Shown one piece after another: positions 16,692-25,213 of a stretch of DNA of 64,000 bases (the first letter of the stretch is position 1; each line of letters begins with the position of its first letter). The notes beneath the pieces are model-generated. The model saw nothing but the letters and a program-made list of their open reading frames with translations, was not told the origin of the DNA and made no database searches. The position numbers were made by a program, and so were the translations under genes. This DNA comes from Variovorax dokdonensis (GTDB lineage: Bacteria; Pseudomonadota; Gammaproteobacteria; Burkholderiales; Burkholderiaceae_C): NCBI RefSeq assembly GCF_030316895.1, contig NZ_JASZYV010000001.1:1736001-1800000 (forward strand), read 5' to 3'.

Positions 16692-18029
16692 ATGAACATC
16701 CAGGAAAGCAAGGATTTCAGGATCGGCGGCCCGCGCGCCACCTATGTGCTGATCATCTGCTCGCTGCTCAACGCGGTCGCCTATGCCGACTGGCAGGTGA
16801 TGGCGGTGGTGCTGCAGCCGATGAAGCTCGCGCTCGGCCTGAACGACTCGCAGGTCGGCGCCATCAACACCGCATACTTCCTCGGCATCATCGTGTGCAC
16901 GCTACCGGTTGCGCACCTGGTGGATGCGTGGAGTCGCAAGAAGATGATCGGCATCATGGCGCTGGCGTGGAGCACCATGACACTGGTCACCGGCCTGGCC
17001 GGCGGCTTCATGGCGCTGGTGCTGGCGCGCCTGGGCGTGGGCATCGGCGAGGCGGGCTACGCGCCCGGCGGCACGGCGCTGGTGTCGGCGTCGTATCCGG
17101 CGTCGCAGCGCGCGCGCAAGCTGGGAATCTTCAACGTCTTCATCACCGTGGGCGTGATCCTGGGCGTGGTGGTCGGCGGCTATCTGTCGGCGCACCACGG
17201 CGGGTGGCGCACGCCCTTCGTGGTGTTCGCGGTGCCCGGGCTCGTGCTGGGCGTGCTCGCCTTCTTCATGCAGGACTACCGGCTGGAGCGCAGCGCCGGC
17301 GCCGCGCAGGAGCGCACCGGCCTCTTTGCCAACCTGCGATTGCTGCTGACGGTGCCGACGCTGCGCTGGATGTACCTGGGCCTTGGCATGTATGCGGTGC
17401 TACAGATTTCGGTGGGCACCTGGTTCCCGTCGCTGCTCATGCGCGCCTACGACATCAAGGAAGACAAGGCTGGCCTGGTGATGGGCGTGGTCACCATCTT
17501 CGGGCTGGCCGGGCCGATCCTCGGTGGCGTGCTGGCCGACCGCTGGCACGAGCGCGTGCCCGGCGGGCGCATGCGGCTGGCGGCGGTGAGCATCGCCATC
17601 GCGGCGGTGTTCATGTTCCTCGTGCTCCTGGCCGGCCTGGACCTGAACAACAAGCCGCTCATGATGTTCTGCGCCGCCATGATGCCGCTGCACAGCATCT
17701 TCGTTGGCATGGCGCTGCCGGCCGTTGCCGCCACCAGCCAGGACGTGGTGCCGCCGAGTCTCAAGGGCCTCTCATGGGGCGCGGCGATGGTGTCGCTTTT
17801 CCTGCTGGGCGGCGCATGGGGTCCGCTGCTCGTCGGTGCGATCTCCGACCGCGTTGCCGGCGGCTACCAGGGGCTGGCTATCGGCCTGGCGGTGACTGGC
17901 CTCTTCGGTTTCATCGCCTGCGCCACCTGGTTCGCTGCGGCGCGCCATGTCGAGTCCGATATGCGGCGCGCTGCCGGGTTGGGCTCGTCCCGCATGGGCG
18001 ACACGCCATCGCGGGCAAGCGCTGCTTGA
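16692..18029 (+). CDS. MFS transporter (spinster-like group)
   Basis: The 445-residue protein has twelve predicted spans. Its MFS loop motif reads HLVDAWSRKKMIG after span 2, and RLGVGIGEAGYAPGGTALVS in span 4-5 is typical of the spinster-like/glucarate-type group. ADRWHERVPGGRM in the second half is the repeat of the loop motif. It probably moves an organic solute linked to the following enzymes. I used the ATG giving MNIQESKDFRIGG, after the divergent promoter and just before the first span; the frame itself extends upstream. It leads an operon with a 208-residue protein and an alcohol dehydrogenase. Confidence 0.85.
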   Translation: MNIQESKDFRIGGPRATYVLIICSLLNAVAYADWQVMAVVLQPMKLALGLNDSQVGAINTAYFLGIIVCTLPVAHLVDAWSRKKMIGIMALAWSTMTLVTGLAGGFMALVLARLGVGIGEAGYAPGGTALVSASYPASQRARKLGIFNVFITVGVILGVVVGGYLSAHHGGWRTPFVVFAVPGLVLGVLAFFMQDYRLERSAGAAQERTGLFANLRLLLTVPTLRWMYLGLGMYAVLQISVGTWFPSLLMRAYDIKEDKAGLVMGVVTIFGLAGPILGGVLADRWHERVPGGRMRLAAVSIAIAAVFMFLVLLAGLDLNNKPLMMFCAAMMPLHSIFVGMALPAVAATSQDVVPPSLKGLSWGAAMVSLFLLGGAWGPLLVGAISDRVAGGYQGLAIGLAVTGLFGFIACATWFAAARHVESDMRRAAGLGSSRMGDTPSRASAA

Positions 18030-18068
18030 CCACTCATCCACCTCACGAACAGAAAAAGGGAAAACCCC

Positions 18069-18695
18069 ATGGCCTCCGAAATCGACATGAGCCGCCTGGA
18101 CATCACCCGGCAGAACGTGGCCGTCGAAAAGGTGCTCGCCCAGACCACCAACCCGCGGCACCGCTACCTGCTGCAAGCGTACCTGCGGCATCGCTACCTG
18201 GAATCGGCCGGGCGCTGGCAGGAAATCCTCGCGCCCGAGCTCACCGTGGACAAGCCCTTCTACCGCTTCAACCTCGCCGGTCGCGCACCCTTCACGCTGG
18301 AAGGCAAGGAACAGGTAGGCATGCTCTACGGCCACTGGACGGCGACCAACCAGTGCATCTTCTACGTCGAAGACGAACAGGTAGCGGTGGGCGACCACAT
18401 GGTGGTGGGCCGCGGCATCGGCTACCAGCAAACGCTGGGCAGCGAGCTGGCGGCCGAGGGGCTGGACGTGGATCCCACAGCCATGTACCTCAAGAAGTCG
18501 CAGATCATGATGCTGTGGCCCTACGACGACCAATGCCGACTGCTCGGCGAGGACGTTTGGGAATTCGACACTGCGCAGGCGGCCCTCTACAAGCTCGACC
18601 CGGCCGACGTGCTGACCGCCGCGCAAAGCCGCAAGCTGCTGGACCCCTACATCAAGCCGCTGCCGCCCTTCGACGACAGCCTGCTGCCCCGATGA
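18069..18695 (+). CDS. Protein of unknown function, possible NTF2/SnoaL-like fold
   Basis: I do not recognise this 208-residue protein with certainty. It is soluble with no signal peptide. It starts with a helical region (RQNVAVEKVLAQTTNPRHRYLLQ), followed by RHRYLESAGRWQEILAPELT and strands including GKEQVGMLYGHWTATNQCI and VAVGDHMVVGRGIGYQQTLG. The mix of one helix block then curved strands, and the 'GRWQEILAPELTVD' region, fit an NTF2-like enzyme. Its stop overlaps the dehydrogenase start by four bases, so the two proteins are made together and may act on the same substrate. It follows the MFS gene by 39 bases with an AAAGGG ribosome binding site. Confidence 0.6.
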   Translation: MASEIDMSRLDITRQNVAVEKVLAQTTNPRHRYLLQAYLRHRYLESAGRWQEILAPELTVDKPFYRFNLAGRAPFTLEGKEQVGMLYGHWTATNQCIFYVEDEQVAVGDHMVVGRGIGYQQTLGSELAAEGLDVDPTAMYLKKSQIMMLWPYDDQCRLLGEDVWEFDTAQAALYKLDPADVLTAAQSRKLLDPYIKPLPPFDDSLLPR

Positions 18696-19849
18696 AGGCC
18701 GTCGTCTGCCGGGACACGGCGCTCCAAGTCGTCGACCTGCCCGAGCCCGAGCCGGGCGAAGGCCAGCTGGTGCTGAACGTCAGCCGATGCGGCATCTGCG
18801 GATCCGACCTGCACACGCGCCACCATGCCGATGCGCAGGCCGACGTGCTGGCCGAAGCCGGCTACGACGGCTTTGCGCGGCAGCATGAGCCGGTGGTGTT
18901 CGGCCACGAGTTCTGCGGCACCATCGCAGAGCGCGGGCCCGGCACATCGAGCAAGCACCGCACCGGCTCGCCGGTGGTGGCGCTGCCGCTGGTGCGTCGG
19001 CCCAACGGGATGCATGCCATCGGCCTCTCGGCATCAGCGCCGGGCGCATACGCCGAGCGCGTGCTGATCGAAGAAGCGCTGATGATCCCGGTACCCAACG
19101 GCCTGCCGCCCGACGTGGCGGTGCTCACCGAGCCCATGGCCATCGGGCACCACGCAGTCAACCGCTCCGACATCACGAAGAAAGACGCGGCGGTCGTCAT
19201 CGGCTGCGGGCCGGTGGGCCTGGCGATCATCTGCATGCTCAAGGCCAAGGGCATCGAAACCATCGTCGCCAGCGACTTCTCGCCGGCACGGCGCGCGCTG
19301 GCCACCGCATGCGGCGCGACGACGGTCGTCAACCCTGCGGTCGACTCGCCCTACGACAAGTTGGACGGGCGCGGTTACACCACATCGATTGCCGACTACG
19401 CGGCGGGCGGCCTGCGCGCGATGAAGGGCCTGCGCAAGCTGCCGCTGCCCTGGCACATGACCTTCGACGCGCTGAACAGGCTGGGCCTCACGGCGCCCAA
19501 GCGACCCATCGTCTTCGAGTGCGTCGGTGTGCCCGGCATCATCGACCGGATCATGGCCGACGTGCCGCTCAAATCGCGCATCGTCGTGGCCGGCGTGTGC
19601 ATGAAGCCCGACCAGTTCCGCCCGGTGATGGCGATCAACAAGGAGATCGACCTGCGCTTCGTCGTCGGCTACGACCCGCTGGAGTTCCGCAACACGCTGC
19701 ACATGCTGGCCGACGGGAAGATCGACGCGTCGCCGCTGGTCACCGGCACGGTGGGGCTGCAGGGTGTTGCCGCAGCCTTCGACGCGCTGGCGGTGCCAGA
19801 TGCGCACGCCAAGGTGCTGATCGATCCGCAGAGCATGGCAATGTTGTGA
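18692..19849 (+). CDS. Zinc-dependent medium-chain alcohol dehydrogenase
   Basis: The 385-residue protein is a zinc MDR dehydrogenase. Catalytic zinc ligands are visible: Cys36 in GICGSDLH and His72-Glu73 in VVFGHEFCGT. The NAD(P) Rossmann motif is AVVIGCGPVGLAI near residue 170. The four-cysteine structural zinc loop that usually follows residue 90 is missing; instead there is GTSSKHRTGSPVVALPLV. An inserted part near 220-260 (ADYAAGGLRAMKGLRKLPLPW) is unusual for the family. It probably oxidises an alcohol imported or made by the preceding gene products. It ends 38 bases before the convergent CocE gene. Confidence 0.85.
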   Translation: MKAVVCRDTALQVVDLPEPEPGEGQLVLNVSRCGICGSDLHTRHHADAQADVLAEAGYDGFARQHEPVVFGHEFCGTIAERGPGTSSKHRTGSPVVALPLVRRPNGMHAIGLSASAPGAYAERVLIEEALMIPVPNGLPPDVAVLTEPMAIGHHAVNRSDITKKDAAVVIGCGPVGLAIICMLKAKGIETIVASDFSPARRALATACGATTVVNPAVDSPYDKLDGRGYTTSIADYAAGGLRAMKGLRKLPLPWHMTFDALNRLGLTAPKRPIVFECVGVPGIIDRIMADVPLKSRIVVAGVCMKPDQFRPVMAINKEIDLRFVVGYDPLEFRNTLHMLADGKIDASPLVTGTVGLQGVAAAFDALAVPDAHAKVLIDPQSMAML

Positions 19850-19886
19850 GCCGCGGGTGGGACCGCCGCCACAGCGATGAGATGAA

Positions 19887-21629
19887 CTAGCTCCGACGCT
19901 GAATCGGCAACTGAAGGTAGGAGGCATGCTCGCCTCCTGTATGAATGACGTGCTGGCCGCTGTTGGCTCCCACGTATTCATCGATGGCGGGCATCAGTGT
20001 CCCGAGCAGATTGCGAGAGCTGATGATGAAGCGCAGTTGTTCGCCGGGATAGAACACGAGCCCGATCGGCATGAGATCAATTTCGACATCGACGATCTGA
20101 CCGGGCGCGAGCTTGTCGATTCGATCGAAACTGTGTGCTGGTAGCTCATCGGTCGACAGCTTTTCGTCCAGTTGGCGTGCGGAGACGCGCAGCCTGCCAT
20201 CGGACCCCTTGTATCGAAGGATCGTGGCGCCGTGGTCGGTCAGGTCATGCGCCATCGCACTCTGGTTGGGCACCGTGAATGCCTGAAGTGGCGTGCCGGA
20301 CTTGTCCAGCTTCTGTATCAAGACGAACAGGTCCATGTCATCGGCACCCCGAGCTTCGACCCACAAATGCGCCTTCGGGTAGCCGACCATCACCGTTTCT
20401 TCGTCGAAGCGGATGATGAACGACACCGCGTCGGGGTTGGACGCCACCGTGTACGCGGCGCAAGCCTCCGTCGCTGGCGCGTCCAGTGTCAAGCTGCGCG
20501 AGCGAGCGTCGAGGTACAGCTTCGTCGCGTTGACATCCGCCGGCGGAAATCGGTCAGCGCCCAGCGCGATGCGATCGCCGCCTTCGAGGTCGAGCACGCT
20601 GTAGCGAACGCGTGGCGTCTGCTCCCAATCGTTGGGCTTGCCTTTGAGATAGCGGTCGAAGAAGCGAAGGAGGTCGGCCCGGTTGTCCTCGTCGTAGTAG
20701 TCCGGCCATTCCTGCCCATTGTGGATACGCAGCCACTTGTCTTTCGAAGCGATACGTCGCCAAGCGCGGAAGGTGCCTGCGGTGTGCAGCGTGTTCGAGT
20801 AGCTTGCCACCACATAGGCGGGTACCGTGATTCGGTCGAAGTCGGGGATCTTGTTCGCCCACAACTCGTTCATGAGCGGATATTGCTGCACCTCCGCCAG
20901 AAGGTCTTCCTTCCGGTTGTTGCCGAAGAAGCTGCCCTCCTGCAATTGCCGGGCGAAGCCGACGTCCGGCATGCCGCCACGCATGACGAGGTCGCGATAG
21001 ACATCGCTGACGCCCTCCCACGGATTGATCGCCGCCAGGTGCGCAGGTTGCTCGGCTGCGGTAAACCATTGCGAGACTGCCAGATAGGACGTGCCGCTCA
21101 TGCCCACCTTGCCGCTGCACCAACTCTGCCCGGCCAGCCAATCGACGATGTCGTGGCCGTCGCGGCCGTCCTGGCGATCCCAGATGACGGAGTCGCCTTC
21201 TGAATCGATCACGCCGCGGATGTCGGGGTTGCAGATGGCGTAGCCCTGGGCCACCCAGAAGGCAGGATCGGGCGCCTCGAATTTCGCGAGGCCGGAGACG
21301 ACGCTATTGTTCAGGCCGACAAGACCGAAGACGCCCATGACGCTTGGCGAGGTGCCTTGCCCCTTGCCGTAAGGGCTGTAGGCCACGATGACTGGCACCT
21401 TCTCCGAACCGACTGGCCGAAAGATGTCGATGTGAATCGTCACGCCGTCACGAAGTCTTAGAGGCACGTCCTTTTCGAACAGGATGTCCACCGGAATGGG
21501 CCTGAACGCAGGCGCGATCTGAAAGCCGACCTTCAGGACGCGACTCCCGGGTTTGAATGCAGTGAGTACGCCGGTGCGTCCTTCGGGAAGTGGCCCGGAC
21601 TGGACGTAGATCTTGTCGACTTTGCTCAT
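19887..21629 (-). CDS. CocE/NonD family alpha/beta hydrolase
   Basis: The 580-residue protein is a CocE/X-Pro-dipeptidase-type hydrolase. The N-terminal catalytic domain has FVWVAQGYAICNPDIRG-like entry (here AFWVAQGYAICNPDIRG), the nucleophile Ser in KVGMSGTSYLAVSQW, and a helical cap. The C-terminal half is the jelly-roll PepX_C domain (IDKLAPGQIVDVEIDLMPIG). The usual acid Asp of CocE is not seen: the matching strand reads ASYSNTLHTAGTF. The His would be in LRIHNGQEWPDYY. It has no signal peptide. Likely substrates are esters or amides. The start MSKVDKIYVQSG fits the family; the upstream frame is probably untranslated. Confidence 0.82.
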   Translation of the reverse strand: MSKVDKIYVQSGPLPEGRTGVLTAFKPGSRVLKVGFQIAPAFRPIPVDILFEKDVPLRLRDGVTIHIDIFRPVGSEKVPVIVAYSPYGKGQGTSPSVMGVFGLVGLNNSVVSGLAKFEAPDPAFWVAQGYAICNPDIRGVIDSEGDSVIWDRQDGRDGHDIVDWLAGQSWCSGKVGMSGTSYLAVSQWFTAAEQPAHLAAINPWEGVSDVYRDLVMRGGMPDVGFARQLQEGSFFGNNRKEDLLAEVQQYPLMNELWANKIPDFDRITVPAYVVASYSNTLHTAGTFRAWRRIASKDKWLRIHNGQEWPDYYDEDNRADLLRFFDRYLKGKPNDWEQTPRVRYSVLDLEGGDRIALGADRFPPADVNATKLYLDARSRSLTLDAPATEACAAYTVASNPDAVSFIIRFDEETVMVGYPKAHLWVEARGADDMDLFVLIQKLDKSGTPLQAFTVPNQSAMAHDLTDHGATILRYKGSDGRLRVSARQLDEKLSTDELPAHSFDRIDKLAPGQIVDVEIDLMPIGLVFYPGEQLRFIISSRNLLGTLMPAIDEYVGANSGQHVIHTGGEHASYLQLPIQRRS

Positions 21630-21911
21630 ACTTTCATCCTCCGCTGGTGTTGGACGGACAGCACTGACGTTCGCCCACCGCGGCGCAGTCCGGGTGACAC
21701 GATCCAGTGGTGGACAGCGGCTGTCGGTACATGTAAAGCCGCCCGATTTGCAGTCAGCCACATGATCAAGTACATCACCACCAATGTTAGGTGCGTGGAA
21801 GAGAAACACGCACTGTTGAAACCCGGCGCATTCATTCCTGCACAGCGGCGCTCAAACGGTGGCGCATGCGTTGATGCCGGAATGTCGATGATAGGTGAAT
21901 CGCTGTTTCAA
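21630..21911. other. Intergenic region upstream of the CocE-type gene
   Basis: This 282-base stretch separates two leftward genes. It must hold the promoter of the CocE-type gene and the end of the lipoprotein-hydrolase transcript. Composition is more AT-rich than the genes around it, with TGATCAAGTACATCACC near 21771, but I see no clear operator, terminator or small gene. Confidence 0.4.
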
Positions 21912-23867
21912 TCAACGCGGGGCCGAGCTGCGCTGCCGGGATGGGGTGGGCCGTGCCTGCAGGTCCAGATGCAGGATGCGGCGTACTTCCAGAATGGCCT
22001 TCGGATTCTCTTGCACGCTGTGCCGCGACACGACGATGAGTTCGGAGTCGGCGCCATCGAGATGCGAGCTTGCGTAGGGAACGACGCCATCCATGGATTC
22101 GGCCAATGCGCCCTCGGTGTTCTCACGCGCGATGATGGAGTGATAGCGCACGCGCGCGTCGATCGGCAACTGCGCCAGAACGCGCACGACAGGATCCTTG
22201 TCAGAGAGCGTATCGATGCTGTTGGGTACCGGGGGCAACGCCTCGCCCTCCTTGAACGGCTCCGCCTGTACGAGCGCATCGCGAACGCCTGAGATCTGGT
22301 CTTGCAGCGCCTTCGGAAAGGCAATCAGGTCCGAGATGATGGTCGCAAGGGCGCCAACGGCAAAGGGAGTGCCGCGATGGGGTGCGGCGATGAAGACCGC
22401 GCGCTCGACCTGCGGCAAGGCGCTGAACTCGACATACTTTCCCAGGCCGGTCCGCAGCGCCTCGTTCTTGTCGCGGTAGTCACCCAGATGGTCGGGTAGC
22501 GCCTGCCAGACCGCCTCGCCTGAATCGGACACAAGCAAGCGCGCGAGCACGCCACCCAGGCTATGACCTACCAGCACCACATCGTGAGAGCCGAGGGCGT
22601 CGCCGCGCGGGTCGAAGCGGCTCAGCGTCTGCAGGATGGCCTCTCGGATCATGTAGAGGTTGAGTAGGACCGGCGCATTGGTAGGGTAGTAGACCTGCCA
22701 GATCTGATAGTTCTGACGCAAGACTTCGTCGCCCATCACTTCGTTGGCGACATTCACCCAAGCCTCGGGGCTGCTGGCAAAGCCGTGCAGCAGGATCACC
22801 ACCCCCCGGTCGGGATCGTAGGGCTGCATCAGGTGGATGCGCGGACGCACGATGCCCTCGTTCATGCCGAACAGGCTTCGCAGTGCCTGAGTAGAGAAGC
22901 CCGAACGCGCAAGCCAGAGTCCATAGCCCGCCGTGAAGTTGGCGGCCAGGGGCACTTCTTGGCCCGCCAGTTTGACTTGCGCCGTGCGGTAAGGATCGTA
23001 CAGGCGCAGCTCTATCGAATGCGTCGTCAGCACTTCCGACAGGCTGCGGCCTTCGAAGCTCAGCACGGCCGTTCCGACGGGATAGCGGCTTTGCAGGAAG
23101 GGCACGTCCTTCGTTTGCGCAACTGGCGGGGCCAACTCGGCAACCAGCGTGGCTCCGAGGCCGCCACGCCGGTAGGTGTTGCGCAGGCCGTCGAACCGCA
23201 ATGCCGAAGCTGCGAACAGGTGCTGCGGTGCACCCTGTTCCTTCTGCACAAGTGGGCCCGCATCGATGCTCAATTGCCATTGCGAAACCATTCGCGGCGC
23301 ACCGTTCGATGCGGCCGCTTCCTTCGCGTGATACAGGAACAGACGCTCGACTGTGCGCTGGACCGCATAGTTGTAGTAGTCGCGCACCTGCATCTGCTGT
23401 TCTTCGAAGGCGCGCTGGGCAGGTTGGCGCTCTGTGAAGAACAGATAGGCCCATGCGTGGCGGGCGCATTCGATCCACGCGTCGAGCACAGGGTCCCGCG
23501 CACTGGCGGTCGGCCATCTGCCGAATTCCTTGTCCGCTGCCAGCGCGGCTTCCAGCCACAATTCGGACAGTGCCGACAGGCGCTGTTCCTGCGTCAGCCC
23601 CGTGGCTTCGCCAAGGCGGTCGCGGCAAGCCGCAGGGGCCTCGCGACAATTCTCGATGCCCACGATGCGAAGCGCCTCGCGCGCTGTGTTGCTCAGCCGG
23701 CCAGTGGTGAGGACATCGGCACGCCGCTCGGCAAGATAGCGCGAGGGCGAGGTGGTGGTGGCGCTCACGACGGCGCAGCCAGACAGGAAAGTTGCCTGCC
23801 AGACCAACAGCGCGACGAGCAGGATCCGGCTGGAAACTTCCGCGCGTCGCGCGTACCTGTTCGTCAA
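21912..23867 (-). CDS. Lipoprotein alpha/beta hydrolase (lipase-like)
   Basis: The 651-residue protein starts with a signal peptide ending in a lipobox (ATFLSGCAVVS), so it should be a membrane-anchored lipoprotein. A 300-residue helical N-terminal region of unknown role precedes an alpha/beta hydrolase domain: oxyanion segment VVILLHGFASSPEAW, nucleophile Ser in VVLVGHSLGGVLARLL, and the last catalytic His probably in VVSRHSVQENP. The acid is likely in DGVVPYASSHLDGADSE. Lipase or acyl-ester hydrolase activity at the cell envelope is likely. Its start overlaps a short upstream frame by four bases. Confidence 0.8.
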   Translation of the reverse strand: MTNRYARRAEVSSRILLVALLVWQATFLSGCAVVSATTTSPSRYLAERRADVLTTGRLSNTAREALRIVGIENCREAPAACRDRLGEATGLTQEQRLSALSELWLEAALAADKEFGRWPTASARDPVLDAWIECARHAWAYLFFTERQPAQRAFEEQQMQVRDYYNYAVQRTVERLFLYHAKEAAASNGAPRMVSQWQLSIDAGPLVQKEQGAPQHLFAASALRFDGLRNTYRRGGLGATLVAELAPPVAQTKDVPFLQSRYPVGTAVLSFEGRSLSEVLTTHSIELRLYDPYRTAQVKLAGQEVPLAANFTAGYGLWLARSGFSTQALRSLFGMNEGIVRPRIHLMQPYDPDRGVVILLHGFASSPEAWVNVANEVMGDEVLRQNYQIWQVYYPTNAPVLLNLYMIREAILQTLSRFDPRGDALGSHDVVLVGHSLGGVLARLLVSDSGEAVWQALPDHLGDYRDKNEALRTGLGKYVEFSALPQVERAVFIAAPHRGTPFAVGALATIISDLIAFPKALQDQISGVRDALVQAEPFKEGEALPPVPNSIDTLSDKDPVVRVLAQLPIDARVRYHSIIARENTEGALAESMDGVVPYASSHLDGADSELIVVSRHSVQENPKAILEVRRILHLDLQARPTPSRQRSSAPR

Positions 23868-24160
23868 GGCGCCACCTCATTGGCGCCTGGCATGCCGCGG
23901 CGGATAGCCGTCGAGAAATCCGGATTGTTGCCGGCTGCCCGGGCGCGCTCGGTGATGCGCCCGCCTGCGGTGATTTCGGCCAACTCGCCAGAAGCGGCCA
24001 GCCCCCTGATGCGTCGGAGATAGCCGGGCAGATAGCCTGAAGCGGTGGCTATCGACCACAAGGCCCAAGGGACGCAGGCGACCGCGCGCGGCCATGGCGT
24101 CGCCGAGGCTTTGAATGAGCGCCAGAACCAAGGACGATGCGAGGGCCGGGGATGAGTCAC
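23864..24160 (-). CDS. Short hypothetical protein or gene remnant upstream of the lipoprotein hydrolase
   Basis: A 98-codon frame ends exactly in an ATGA overlap with the lipoprotein hydrolase start, which favours real translation. The C-terminal half (SGYLPGYLRRIRGLAASGEL, then ITAGGRITERARAAGNNP) reads like ordinary protein. The N-terminal half is rich in Trp and Pro, and a shifted frame there gives the equally protein-like MVLALIQSLGDAMAARGRL. So this may be the 3' end of a larger gene broken by a frameshift. I recognise no family. The 267 bases further upstream, to the TetR gene end, hold nothing convincing. Confidence 0.35.
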   Translation of the reverse strand: MTHPRPSHRPWFWRSFKASATPWPRAVACVPWALWSIATASGYLPGYLRRIRGLAASGELAEITAGGRITERARAAGNNPDFSTAIRRGMPGANEVAP

Positions 24161-24427
24161 AGGCCTTCTATAAGGGCGTATGCGTCGTCATCGCAAATGC
24201 AAAGGACGACCATGCTGCGCCTATGTGGACAGGCACGCCTGCTCGACGGCCGTGCTCTCACCACCATCGCCATCGCGCCACGGCCTTTAGCGACCGCTGC
24301 GCCGTGCAACGCGGTTCCGTGCCTCGAGGCTTGTGCGACACCTCCCCGGCAGCAGTGCCCGATCAACGCGCTGCGCGTTTGCCGGGCAGGTATCCCGCAA
24401 CCCTTGGCGAGAGCAGCCGATCCGTAG

Positions 24428-25129
24428 CTACGCCTTCCGCTTGGAACGCGTGTTGGATTCGCCCGTCAGCATTCGTGTGCCCGCCAAGATGAGGTCAAGT
24501 CCCGCCAGGAAGTCTTGGCGGTCGCTGTGTCGCAACAACTGGTCAGCAACGCTTCGAACGAAGGCGAACGCCACGGGGTCCAAAGCGGCCCATTCGTTCG
24601 CCGCGGCTTCGAGGTAGGACTCGCGGTCAGTGTTACCAAGCTGGGCTACCTGCGAGCTCGCGGCGGTTTGGCCGCCAACGCCCAGTATGTAGTGCAGCAA
24701 TGCAGAGGCGGTCGACCACTGTTGCGGCAGCGGTACTTTGAGTTGGACAAGGCTCTGACCAATCGGCTCGAGGATGCGTACGACGGACAGGCCCCGGACG
24801 CGGGGCAGCGTCGAGCCGAGCCAGGGGTGCTGGTCCATGGCGTCATACAGCGCCAGACCAAGTTGCCGAACTCTCTCCTTCGGTTCAGCCGATGAAGCGA
24901 GGTCTGACAGGACCTGCGCAACGATGGTGTCGCAAGCGGCCGCGACCAAGTCCGCCTTGTCAGTCAGGTGGTAGTAAATGGCCCCCAAGCCCGTGTCGAG
25001 ATGCGCAGCCAGAGCCCTGAAGGTGAGGGCGCGTTCGCCCGCGCTGTCCAACAGGACGATTGCCGCTTCGACGATGCGCGTGCGGGACAAGGCGTCAGCG
25101 CGCCGCTTTCGAACCACCGATGAGTCCAT
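24428..25129 (-). CDS. TetR family transcriptional regulator
   Basis: The 233-residue protein has a TetR-type helix-turn-helix: RTRIVEAAIVLLDSAGERAL then LTFRALAAHLDTGLGAIYYHLTDKADL (residues about 15-62). A helical ligand-binding domain follows, with PWLGSTLPRVRGLSVVRILEP. It is transcribed away from the TetX-like monooxygenase gene, and two matching palindromes lie between them, so it is almost certainly the repressor of that gene and of itself. The start MDSSVVRKRRADAL leaves the operators outside the coding region; an in-frame ATG further upstream would lie within them. The inducer is unknown. Confidence 0.87.
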   Translation of the reverse strand: MDSSVVRKRRADALSRTRIVEAAIVLLDSAGERALTFRALAAHLDTGLGAIYYHLTDKADLVAAACDTIVAQVLSDLASSAEPKERVRQLGLALYDAMDQHPWLGSTLPRVRGLSVVRILEPIGQSLVQLKVPLPQQWSTASALLHYILGVGGQTAASSQVAQLGNTDRESYLEAAANEWAALDPVAFAFVRSVADQLLRHSDRQDFLAGLDLILAGTRMLTGESNTRSKRKA

Positions 25130-25139
25130 TGTTCGGCCC

Positions 25140-25191
25140 TTGACATAGTTGGAACAATGTTCCATGATACACGAATAGAACATTGTTCCAA
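25140..25191 (+). promoter_or_regulatory. Promoter with two TetR-type operators for the TetX-like gene
   Basis: TTGACA at 25140-25145 and CATGAT at 25163-25168 are 17 bases apart and form a good sigma-70 promoter reading right. Within the spacer lies TTGGAACAATGTTC (25149-25162); its exact reverse complement GAACATTGTTCCAA lies at 25178-25191. Each half is itself close to palindromic (GGAACA-n-TGTTCC). A TetR dimer bound at the first site would cover the promoter, and the second site sits over the start of transcription. Confidence 0.75.
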
Positions 25192-25213
25192 TCAACTATA
25201 AAAGTTCCACGAC

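Noticed and set aside
16559..19849. A 1096-codon rightward frame containing the alcohol dehydrogenase
   Set aside because: Everything before MKAVVCRDTA is an out-of-frame reading of the MFS and 208-residue genes; only the last 385 codons are real.
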